In this document: in pieces, positions 9,374-17,624 of the stretch
How positions within the stretch are numbered: position 1 is the first letter of the stretch
How the letters are laid out: each line of letters opens with the position of its first letter
Assembly: GCA_963791295.1 (NCBI GenBank)
Contig: CAWBRY010000001.1
Location: 2,147,419-2,211,418 of the forward strand
Direction: 5' to 3'
DNA: 64,000 nucleotides
DNA from: CAWBRY01 sp963791295
GTDB taxonomy: Bacteria > Bacteroidota > Bacteroidia > Chitinophagales > Chitinophagaceae
Notes under the pieces: generated by a model
What the model saw: only the letters and a program-made list of their open reading frames with translations
What the model was told of the DNA's origin: nothing
Database searches by the model: none
Translations under genes and position numbers: made by a program

Positions 9374-12300
9374 ATGTATCGACTCATCCTCATCCTTGTA
9401 CTTTCCTGTGTTTTCTTTTCCTGCGGAAATAAAAAAAGGTTTTCTAAAATCAGATCAGCCGATTCAGGGATTCATTTCAGCAATACCATCACTGATAATG
9501 ATTCTCTAAATATTTTGGATGTCGAGAATATTTATAATGGAGGTGGGGTAGGGATCGGCGATTTTAATAACGACGGCTTGGAAGATATTTATTTCACCGG
9601 AAACCAGGTATCCAATAAATTATACCTGAATAAAGGAAAGCTTAAGTTCAAGGATATTACCGATCAGGCGGGTGTGAATGGGGCTGGCAGGTGGAGCCGC
9701 GGCGTAACCGTGGTAGACATCAATAATGATGGCCTGATGGACATCTACGTTTGTGCAACGCTGTCGCCGGACGTGAAGAAAAGGGAAAATATACTTTATG
9801 TAAATACAGGTGTGGATGCGGACGGGATCCCTCATTTTATCAATAAAGCCGCAGAATATGGGCTGGCAGATACCGTTCATTCAACCATGGCGGCATTTTT
9901 TGATTATGACAACGACGGCGACCTGGACATGTACCTCCTGGTCAACCAGATCCTCAAGGACCAATACCCCGGGTTATTCAAACCCATCCTGAAAAACAGG
10001 GAACATCCAAATACCGATAAGCTCTACCGCAATGATTGGAATGATAGCCTGAGACATCCTGTCTTTACCGACGTATCCGCGCAAGCCGGAGTTACGATCG
10101 AAGGTTTCGGCCATGGGGTCACCATCGTCGATATCAATGCAGATGGATGGAAAGATGTATATGTCACCAATGATTTCATTTCTAATAATATTCTCTACAT
10201 CAACCAGCGAAATGGTCGTTTCGTCGACGAATCAGATCAATATTTTAAGCATACGTCTGAAAGTTCCATGGGCCAGGATGTGATCGATATCAACAATGAC
10301 GGGCTTCCGGATGTAATTGAACTGGACATGAATCCGGAAGATAATTTCCGGAAAAAAATGATGATGAATGCCCTTAGCTACCAGCGATACCAGAACAACG
10401 ACTATTTCGGATATCAATATCAATATGTAAGAAATGTCCTGCAGCTCAACCGGGGTCCGAGAATATTGAAAAACGATTCGATAGGAGCCCCCGTTTTTAG
10501 CGATGTGGCCTTTTATTCCGGCATCGCTGAAACCGATTGGAGCTGGACTCCCTCCGTTGCAGATTTGGATAACGACGGCTTTCGCGATATTATCGTGACC
10601 AATGGATTTCCAAAGGATGTAACGGACCATGATTTTACGGTATTCCGTCAGAAAGCTTTCTCACTGGCAACCAAAAGAGATATCCTCCAACAGATCCCGA
10701 TCGTGAAGATCTCGAATTACGTTTATAAAAATAACGGAGACGTTACGTTTACGGATGTGACAAGGGAGTGGGGCATGTATCAACCCAGTTTTTCTAACGG
10801 TGCCGTATACGCGGACCTGGACAATGACGGAGATCTCGATTACATCGTCAACAATATTGACGATGAAGCCCTGGTTTACCGAAATAATTCAAGAGAAATA
10901 GATAAGAAAAATCACTACCTCCAGGTCAAGCTGACGGGTGGCCCCTCCAATGTAAATGGCCTGGGAGCTTTTGTAGAGCTCCATTATAAAGGCCAGCAGC
11001 AGGTATATGAGAATACGCCCTACCGCGGTTACTTGTCTTCTGTTTACCCCGTCATTCACTTCGGCCTTGGGCCCACCGAGTCGGTCGATTCGGTGTTGAT
11101 TAAATGGCCCAACGGCAAAATGCAATTGCTGCAAAATGTCAAGGTTGATCAACGGATAGATGTAAAGCTTTCGGCTGCCTCGTTGGACTATGCCTTTTCA
11201 AATTCTCAAGAATTGAAGAATGCGTTATTTAAGGATGTCACCGATAGCGTAGGAATTCATTTTGTACATCGCGAAAATGATTTTATTGATTTCAATATCC
11301 AAAAGCTGCTGCCTCACAAATTGTCGCAATATGGTCCCCCGCTTTCAGTGGGCGATATAGATGGAAACGGGCTGGATGATCTGGTGAGTGGCGGATCGCC
11401 GTCTTACAGTGCGCAACTGTTTCTGCAGCAACCCAACCGTCTTTTTAAGCAATCTTCGCTGCTGGATACATCCACTCTTGCTGATAAGAAAGGAGAAGAT
11501 ACCGGGTTACTGCTCTTTGATGCAGATGGGGATAATGACCTTGATCTCTATGTTGCCAGCGGAGGATATGAAAATAAGCCAAACACCAACGCGTATGAAG
11601 ACAGATTTTACGTGAATGATGGAAAAGGAAATTTCACGCAGGATACGGCTTCGCTTCCTCACAATCTCACCAGTAAATTTTGCGTTCGGGCAATGGATTT
11701 TGACAAAGATGGCGACCTGGATCTATTTGTCGCCGGTCGTGTAGATCCCTGGAATTACCCAAAACCCGTGTCCAGCTTCATTTACAGGAATGATTCAAAG
11801 CCGGGTCACGTTAAATTTAGCGATGTAACAAATCAAGTGGCCAGGGATCTGAAAGATATTGGCCTTGTATGCGACGCCGTGTTTACAGATTTCGATAATG
11901 ACGGTTGGCCCGATCTCTTACTCGCTGGTGAATGGATGCCGATCATTTTTTTGAAAAATGATCACGGAAAATTTAATAAAATCTCTGCTGTTTCAGGAGT
12001 TAATGACCAGGTTGGTTGGTGGAATACCATCGCTCCCGGCGACTTTGACAATGATGGCGACATTGACTATGTCATTGGAAACATCGGTCAGAATTCAATT
12101 TACAAAGCCAGCGACCGTTATCCTGTTTCTATTTATGCAAAGGATTTTGACAACAATGGAAGCTATGACGCCTTTCCGGCCTATTTTATACCGGCCAGCC
12201 AGGAAGATCAAACGAAAAAGGAATATCCCGCACAGACCCGCGACGATATTGTGAAACAAATGATCGGCATGCGCTCTAAATTTCAGAATTATAAATCATT

Positions 12301-12946
12301 TGGCCGCGCAACGATCGATGAATTATTTACCAAAGAGCAGTTGAATGGCGTTCTGATCCTGAAGGCTAATAACTTTAAGTCATGCTTGCTGCGAAATGAT
12401 GGACAAAACAAATTCGCGCTGGTACCTCTTCCAATGCAGGCTCAACTTGCTCCACTAAACGGAATGACAGTGGATGACTTCGACGGCGATGGCAATATGG
12501 ACATTCTGATCAATGGCAATGATTATGGGACGGAAGTCTCGGTAGGAAGATACGATGCTATGAATGGACTATTGCTGCTTGGCAACGGTGCCGGTGGCTT
12601 CCATCCCGCATCCATATTGCAAAGCGGCGTTTTCCTTCCTGGAAATGGGAAAGCAATGGTGAAGTTGAGGGATAAAAATGGGAACTACCTGGTTGCCGCG
12701 ACGCAAAACCGGGGGCCTTTGCAAGTCTTTGAACTGAAACGAAAAATTCAAAACATTCCAATTCATTCAAACGAGGCTTACGCTGTCATAACCTACAAGA
12801 CAGGCCGTTCTCAAAAACAGGAATTCTATTATGGCAGTTCGTTTCTTTCCCAGTCGGCCCGATTCTTATCTGTTGGCAGCAACGCTACGTCGATAAGCAT
12901 CTATGACTTCAATGGAAAAAGCCGTGTTGTAAATTTGAATCGATGA
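9374..12946 (+). CDS. FG-GAP/VCBS repeat lipoprotein with ASPIC/UnbV domain (CRTAC1-like)
   Basis: Predicted surface lipoprotein of 1190 residues; the lipidated Cys is residue 17 (FFSCGNKK). It carries about fourteen calcium-binding loops of the D-x-[DN]-x-[DN]-G-x-x-D kind, such as GDFNNDGLEDIYF, FDYDNDGDLDMYL and TDFDNDGWPDLLL, which build integrin-like beta-propellers. An ASPIC/UnbV domain lies between two propeller halves at about residues 515-600 (segment GLGAFVELHYKGQQQVYENTPYRGYLSSVYP, then IKWPNG). The next gene overlaps it by 4 bases (ATGA), so the two are translationally coupled. Such proteins are often encoded beside SusC/SusD in Bacteroidota, but their role is not known. I infer ligand binding or scaffolding outside the cell. 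Confidence 0.9.
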   Translation: MYRLILILVLSCVFFSCGNKKRFSKIRSADSGIHFSNTITDNDSLNILDVENIYNGGGVGIGDFNNDGLEDIYFTGNQVSNKLYLNKGKLKFKDITDQAGVNGAGRWSRGVTVVDINNDGLMDIYVCATLSPDVKKRENILYVNTGVDADGIPHFINKAAEYGLADTVHSTMAAFFDYDNDGDLDMYLLVNQILKDQYPGLFKPILKNREHPNTDKLYRNDWNDSLRHPVFTDVSAQAGVTIEGFGHGVTIVDINADGWKDVYVTNDFISNNILYINQRNGRFVDESDQYFKHTSESSMGQDVIDINNDGLPDVIELDMNPEDNFRKKMMMNALSYQRYQNNDYFGYQYQYVRNVLQLNRGPRILKNDSIGAPVFSDVAFYSGIAETDWSWTPSVADLDNDGFRDIIVTNGFPKDVTDHDFTVFRQKAFSLATKRDILQQIPIVKISNYVYKNNGDVTFTDVTREWGMYQPSFSNGAVYADLDNDGDLDYIVNNIDDEALVYRNNSREIDKKNHYLQVKLTGGPSNVNGLGAFVELHYKGQQQVYENTPYRGYLSSVYPVIHFGLGPTESVDSVLIKWPNGKMQLLQNVKVDQRIDVKLSAASLDYAFSNSQELKNALFKDVTDSVGIHFVHRENDFIDFNIQKLLPHKLSQYGPPLSVGDIDGNGLDDLVSGGSPSYSAQLFLQQPNRLFKQSSLLDTSTLADKKGEDTGLLLFDADGDNDLDLYVASGGYENKPNTNAYEDRFYVNDGKGNFTQDTASLPHNLTSKFCVRAMDFDKDGDLDLFVAGRVDPWNYPKPVSSFIYRNDSKPGHVKFSDVTNQVARDLKDIGLVCDAVFTDFDNDGWPDLLLAGEWMPIIFLKNDHGKFNKISAVSGVNDQVGWWNTIAPGDFDNDGDIDYVIGNIGQNSIYKASDRYPVSIYAKDFDNNGSYDAFPAYFIPASQEDQTKKEYPAQTRDDIVKQMIGMRSKFQNYKSFGRATIDELFTKEQLNGVLILKANNFKSCLLRNDGQNKFALVPLPMQAQLAPLNGMTVDDFDGDGNMDILINGNDYGTEVSVGRYDAMNGLLLLGNGAGGFHPASILQSGVFLPGNGKAMVKLRDKNGNYLVAATQNRGPLQVFELKRKIQNIPIHSNEAYAVITYKTGRSQKQEFYYGSSFLSQSARFLSVGSNATSISIYDFNGKSRVVNLNR

Positions 12947-14493
12947 GAAAGGGACGTTTGTTATTTGTTTTATTCATCGTTATTGCGTCATGCAATGAAT
13001 TCGATAAGAATGAATCTCATCAGCATGTGTCTGATGCCCAGATTGCCAGAGGTCAACTTTATGCCCGGAAGTATTGCCAATCATGCCATTTGCTTCCTGA
13101 TCCTTCCCAGCTTGATTCAAAGAGTTGGGAAAGAGGAGTTCTTCCGCAAATGGGACCCCGGTTGGGAATCATTGCGTATGGCAATGATCTATATCCTTCG
13201 AGCAGGAATGACAGAAATCTCGATCAAAGCTACTATCCTTCCACGCCGGTATTAAAATACCAGGAGTGGCAGAATATCATAGATTATTATACCGCCGTTT
13301 CTCCTGAATCATTGCCCCCACAAAAAAGAAAATACGAAGTAAAGGCCAATCCCAGGCTGTTCAAGCCTGAAATCGCCCGTTTCAAAGTGGAGGACCCGGC
13401 AGTATGTTTCCTGAGAATAGATACATCAGTTTCGCCTCGACAGTTGATCGTTGCCGAATCGAACAATATGAATATTTTTCGCTTTGACAATCAATTTTCG
13501 ATGATTGATTCGTTCCAGGGTCCCTCGCCGGTGGTAGATATGGAAATACACTCTCATGACCTACTTACCTGCAATGTGGGCGTGATGAATCCAAACAACG
13601 GCAAATTTGGTCTCGCCCAAAAGATTCGATTAGATGATCAGCATAAGATGGAAACAGATAGTAGTTTCAAGATCGAAAAACTGGCCCGGCCGGTCGAAAT
13701 AATTTCGGTCGACCTGAATACGGATAAAAAAACCGACTATCTCGTGTGCGAATTTGGCAACCTCGTGGGGGCTCTATCCTGGATGGAAGATACGGGAGAA
13801 GGTAAATTTGAAAAACACGTATTACGTTCTGCTCCGGGTCCGATTAAAGCATATATCCGCGACGTAAACAACGATGGGCTGCCGGATATTTGGGCCCTTT
13901 TCACTCAGGGAGAGGAAGGAATTTTTTTGTTTACTAATAAAGGCAAGGGGCAATTCGCCGAGGAACAAATCCTCCGTTTTCAACCAGTTTTTGGCTCTTC
14001 ATACTTTGAAATGAACGACTTTAACCAGGATGGATTTCCAGATATCCTTTACACCTGCGGAGACAATGCAGACTTTTCACCGGTATTGAAACCATATCAT
14101 GGTGTATATATTTTTTTGAACGACGGAAAAAATCATTTTAAACAAAAATCTTTCTTCGCCATGTATGGTTGCTTTAAGGCGATGGCTCGCGACTTTGACG
14201 GCGACGGTGATTTGGACATTGCAGCAATCTCTTTCTTTGCCGACAATGAAAAGCATCCGGAGGAAAGTTTTTTGTACCTTGAAAATAAGGGGGACTTCGA
14301 TTTTCAACCGTACACCATACCCGGTATGGCATCGGGGCGTTGGCTTACCATGGATGCTGGCGATTGGGACAATGATGGAAAGCCGGACTTATTCCTGGGT
14401 AATTTCTCAATTACGCCGGAAAATGCGCCGGTTCATGCCGATTGGAAAAATGGTCCGTTCTTTTTATTCCTAAAGAATATCACCAAGAAATAG
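12943..14493 (+). CDS. Cytochrome-c-like FG-GAP repeat lipoprotein
   Basis: Lipoprotein signal peptide with Cys17 (IASCNEF). A c-type heme site C45-Q-S-C48-H49 follows, with a candidate distal Met70 in the segment LPQMGPRLG, so the first 100 residues form a small mono-heme cytochrome. The rest is a beta-propeller with at least five calcium loops (RDVNNDGLPD, NDFNQDGFPD, RDFDGDGDLD, GDWDNDGKPD, VDLNTDKKTD). The gene overlaps the upstream FG-GAP gene by 4 bases, and the haloperoxidase-like gene starts 23 bases after its stop. A redox role at the cell surface or in the periplasm is inferred from the heme site and the neighbour; the partner is unknown. Confidence 0.88.
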   Translation: MRKGRLLFVLFIVIASCNEFDKNESHQHVSDAQIARGQLYARKYCQSCHLLPDPSQLDSKSWERGVLPQMGPRLGIIAYGNDLYPSSRNDRNLDQSYYPSTPVLKYQEWQNIIDYYTAVSPESLPPQKRKYEVKANPRLFKPEIARFKVEDPAVCFLRIDTSVSPRQLIVAESNNMNIFRFDNQFSMIDSFQGPSPVVDMEIHSHDLLTCNVGVMNPNNGKFGLAQKIRLDDQHKMETDSSFKIEKLARPVEIISVDLNTDKKTDYLVCEFGNLVGALSWMEDTGEGKFEKHVLRSAPGPIKAYIRDVNNDGLPDIWALFTQGEEGIFLFTNKGKGQFAEEQILRFQPVFGSSYFEMNDFNQDGFPDILYTCGDNADFSPVLKPYHGVYIFLNDGKNHFKQKSFFAMYGCFKAMARDFDGDGDLDIAAISFFADNEKHPEESFLYLENKGDFDFQPYTIPGMASGRWLTMDAGDWDNDGKPDLFLGNFSITPENAPVHADWKNGPFFLFLKNITKK

Positions 14494-14516
14494 AAGCCCA
14501 GTTCGACTATCCTCAA

Positions 14517-15851
14517 ATGAATTTTGTAAATAGCATATTAAAATATTTTGGCATCTTGCTCGCCATCCAGGTTTTTTTCAGTTCCTGTCAGCAGAAGAAA
14601 AAGTCCGAAGCTTTAAAGGCCGCTACCGAGATCCTCCATAAGAATGAGGACATTCTTACGGAGGTGATCATCTATGATGTATTCACACCGCCTGTTGCAG
14701 CCAGGATCTATGTTTATTCCTCGCTCGCCTCCTACGAAGCTATCCGGTTTTTAAAAGAGGGAACTACATCCATCGCAGAAAAATTAAAAGGATTCGGAAA
14801 AATGCCGTTGCCGGAGAACGGAAAAAAATATGATTACACACTTGCCGCAACGCGAGCATTTTTTACTGTGGTAAGAAACGTAAAAGTTTTTTCAGTGGAT
14901 TCATTAAAGAATTATGAAAACTCCGTATACGGCAATTTCCTGGAAAACCTGGATGACTCCGTTTATCAGCGCTCCGTAGCTTTTGGCGATTCCGTTGCCA
15001 GCGTCATTCTCGCGAGGGCAAAAAAAGACGGTTATTTATTATCCAGGGGAAAACCTAAATACCTCGGAAGTCAGGATGCAGGAAAATGGCGGCCCACACC
15101 TCCGGATTATATGGATGGAGTGGAATGGTGCTGGAATGCGATGCTGCCAATGGTCATGGATTCGGCTTCTCAATTCACGCCTCCTCGACCACCGGTATTT
15201 AGTACAGACACCAATAGCGTTTATTTCGAAGCGCTTAAGGAGGTGTATGATATTGGGAAAAACCTAACGACTGAACAAAGAACGATTGCCCGGTATTGGG
15301 ATGACAACCCATTTGTGATGGAACATTCGGGCCATCTCATGTTTGCCAATAAAAAAATTACGCCGGGTGGGCATTGGATGGGCATAGCTGCCATCGCAGC
15401 AAAACAGTCGGGTGCAGATGCCGTTAAAACGGCGCAATCTTACGCCCTCACGGCGATTGCGCTCTACGATGCTTTCATTTCCTGCTGGGATGAAAAATAC
15501 CGAAGTCATTATATCCGTCCTGTGACTGTGATCAATGAACAAATTGACCGAACATGGACACCTGTTTTGCAAACTCCGCCATTTCCTGAATATACCAGCG
15601 GGCACAGTACCATTACTCGAAGTGCAGCTGCCGTCCTGACCAAATTATATGGAGAGAATTTTGCATTCCAGGATACCAGCGATCTTAGATATATCGGGCT
15701 CCAACGCCATTTTGATTCGTTTGTACAGGCTGCCGAAGAATGTTCCATCAGTCGTGTGTACGGAGGCATTCACTACCGGTTTAGTGTAAACGAAGGTGCG
15801 AACACGGGACAAAAGGTAGGGCAGCTCATTATAGAAAGGCTCCTACAATGA
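14517..15851 (+). CDS. Vanadium-dependent haloperoxidase / PAP2-family lipoprotein
   Basis: 444 residues from the ATG at 14517, with a lipoprotein signal peptide (Cys24 in FFSSCQQ). An in-frame ATG at 14442 would overlap the preceding gene by 52 bases and hide the signal peptide, so I reject it. The C-terminal half has the PAP2/haloperoxidase core: PEYTSGHS near residue 360 (phosphate or vanadate binding Ser-Gly-His) and GGIHYRFSVNEG near residue 415 (second His and Arg). A first motif is probably HYIRPVTVI. The family contains both bromo/iodoperoxidases and acid phosphatases, and sequence by eye does not separate them. It is last in a three-gene unit with the FG-GAP proteins; hutU follows after 28 bases. 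Confidence 0.85.
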   Translation: MNFVNSILKYFGILLAIQVFFSSCQQKKKSEALKAATEILHKNEDILTEVIIYDVFTPPVAARIYVYSSLASYEAIRFLKEGTTSIAEKLKGFGKMPLPENGKKYDYTLAATRAFFTVVRNVKVFSVDSLKNYENSVYGNFLENLDDSVYQRSVAFGDSVASVILARAKKDGYLLSRGKPKYLGSQDAGKWRPTPPDYMDGVEWCWNAMLPMVMDSASQFTPPRPPVFSTDTNSVYFEALKEVYDIGKNLTTEQRTIARYWDDNPFVMEHSGHLMFANKKITPGGHWMGIAAIAAKQSGADAVKTAQSYALTAIALYDAFISCWDEKYRSHYIRPVTVINEQIDRTWTPVLQTPPFPEYTSGHSTITRSAAAVLTKLYGENFAFQDTSDLRYIGLQRHFDSFVQAAEECSISRVYGGIHYRFSVNEGANTGQKVGQLIIERLLQ

Positions 15852-15879
15852 TATCTAAAAATAGACGAATTTTGCAGGC

Positions 15880-17556
15880 ATGGGAACGATCGCACAATCC
15901 AAATACGATGCCGTCAAATATGCCACCCCGACGGGAACAAAAATACAATGCAAAGGATGGATACAGGAAGCAGCTTTGAGAATGCTGCTTAATAATTTGA
16001 ATCCGGAGGTAGCTGAAAGACCCGACGAACTCATTGTATACGGCGGCCGCGGAAAGGCCGCCCGTAATTTTGAATCTCTCGACCTGATCATCAATGCACT
16101 TAAAGAGTTGGAAAACGACGAAACGCTGCTCATCCAAAGTGGTAAGCCCGTTGGAATATTAAAAACTCACCATGATGCTCCCCGGATATTGATCAGCAAT
16201 TCGCAACTTGTTCCTAAGTGGGCAACCTGGGAACATTTTGATGAGCTAGAAAAAAAAGGATTAATGATGTATGGGCAGATGACCGCTGGCTCCTGGATTT
16301 ATATTGGTTCTCAAGGAATTGTACAGGGTACTTACGAAACTTATGGAGCCGTTGCTGACAAGCATTTTGGAGGGACTTTAAAATCGACCTTAAATGTAAC
16401 TGCGGGACTTGGAGGGATGGGTGGTGCCCAGCCGTTGGCTATAACCATGAACGGCGGAGTCGCCTTGATTGCCGAAGTGGAGTTATGGCGTATCGAAAAA
16501 AGAATCGAGACAAAATATTGCGATATTTTTTTTGAAAGCATGGATGAAGCGATCGATCGCGCCCTGGAAGCAAAACAAAATGGCGAAGCAATTTCCATTG
16601 CCGTGCTATGCAATGCCGTTTGTTTACTCGAACGCCTGATCGAGAGAAATGTTATTCCCGACACGCTTACCGACCAGACCTCCGCACACGATCCTTTAAT
16701 TGGTTATATACCTCATACTATTAATAATGTACAGGCCACCATTATGCGGGAGGAAAATCCCAAACAATATCTTGAACTAAGTTATGCCAGCATGAAGCGT
16801 CATGTTGAATTGATGTTGGAATTGCAGGGCAGTGGTGCTATCACATTTGACTATGGAAATAATATCCGGGCAAGAGCGCATGAAGCTGGGTTAGTGAATG
16901 CATTCGACTTTCCTGGTTTCGTTCCGGCATACATCCGTCCCTTGTTTTGCGAAGGCAAGGGTCCGTTTCGCTGGGCTGCTTTGAGTGGAGATCCACATGA
17001 TATTGCAGTCACAGATTTTGCTATCTGCAAACTATTTCCGGAAAACAGATCATTGTTGCGCTGGATTGAGTTGGCTCAGGAAAAAATCGCTTTTCAAGGT
17101 TTACCTGCACGCATTTGCTGGTTAGGCCAGGGAGAAAGGGAGCGTGCAGGACTCGTTTTTAATGACCTGGTGAGAACAGGAAAAGTCAAAGCACCTATTG
17201 TAATTGGACGCGATCACCTGGATACGGGTTCTGTCGCTTCTCCAAATCGCGAAACCGAATCAATGATGGATGGCAGCGATGCTGTAGCTGACTGGCCTAT
17301 TCTAAATGCACTTGTCAACACCGCGAGTGGCGCTTCCTGGGTGTCGTTACATCACGGTGGCGGAGTAGGAATGGGTTATAGTATTCATGCTGGCATGGTG
17401 ATTGTTGCTGATGGTAGTCACGATGCAGAAAAACGTTTGTCGAGAGTTTTGCGCAATGATCCCGGGACCGGCGTGATTCGCCATGCGGACGCGGGATATG
17501 AAAAGGCGAAGGAAACTTTGAAAAAAAATAGGTTAGACTTCACCGAGAGACTTTGA
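15880..17556 (+). CDS. hutU: Urocanate hydratase
   Basis: Hydrates urocanate to imidazolone propionate using tightly bound NAD+, the second step of histidine degradation in the cytoplasm. The conserved segments GGRGKAARN, MTAGSWIYIGSQGIVQGTYET and HHGGGVGMGYSIHAGMV are all present, and the length (558 residues) is normal. It starts 28 bases after the haloperoxidase-like gene, so read-through from that unit is possible. Its usual partner hutH is 12 kb upstream on the same strand. Confidence 0.97.
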   Translation: MGTIAQSKYDAVKYATPTGTKIQCKGWIQEAALRMLLNNLNPEVAERPDELIVYGGRGKAARNFESLDLIINALKELENDETLLIQSGKPVGILKTHHDAPRILISNSQLVPKWATWEHFDELEKKGLMMYGQMTAGSWIYIGSQGIVQGTYETYGAVADKHFGGTLKSTLNVTAGLGGMGGAQPLAITMNGGVALIAEVELWRIEKRIETKYCDIFFESMDEAIDRALEAKQNGEAISIAVLCNAVCLLERLIERNVIPDTLTDQTSAHDPLIGYIPHTINNVQATIMREENPKQYLELSYASMKRHVELMLELQGSGAITFDYGNNIRARAHEAGLVNAFDFPGFVPAYIRPLFCEGKGPFRWAALSGDPHDIAVTDFAICKLFPENRSLLRWIELAQEKIAFQGLPARICWLGQGERERAGLVFNDLVRTGKVKAPIVIGRDHLDTGSVASPNRETESMMDGSDAVADWPILNALVNTASGASWVSLHHGGGVGMGYSIHAGMVIVADGSHDAEKRLSRVLRNDPGTGVIRHADAGYEKAKETLKKNRLDFTERL

Positions 17557-17588
17557 CTACGGAATAAGTTTTGTAGTTTCTCTTTCGC

Positions 17589-17596
17589 TACCTTTG
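17589..17596 (+). promoter_or_regulatory. Candidate Bacteroidota -7 box
   Basis: TACCTTTG fits the TAnnTTTG element read by the Bacteroidota primary sigma factor, 28 bases before the start of the T9SS cargo gene. The nearest TTTG upstream (17570-17573) is only 15 bases away, shorter than the usual spacing, so this is a weak call. Confidence 0.3.
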
Positions 17597-17624
17597 CTCT
17601 TGTTTTACCATCGTAATCTGCCAC

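Noticed and set aside
10232..10630. Open frame of 132 codons on the minus strand inside the FG-GAP gene
   Set aside because: Repeated D-x-D-x-D-G motifs on the plus strand create long antisense frames; no independent signal.
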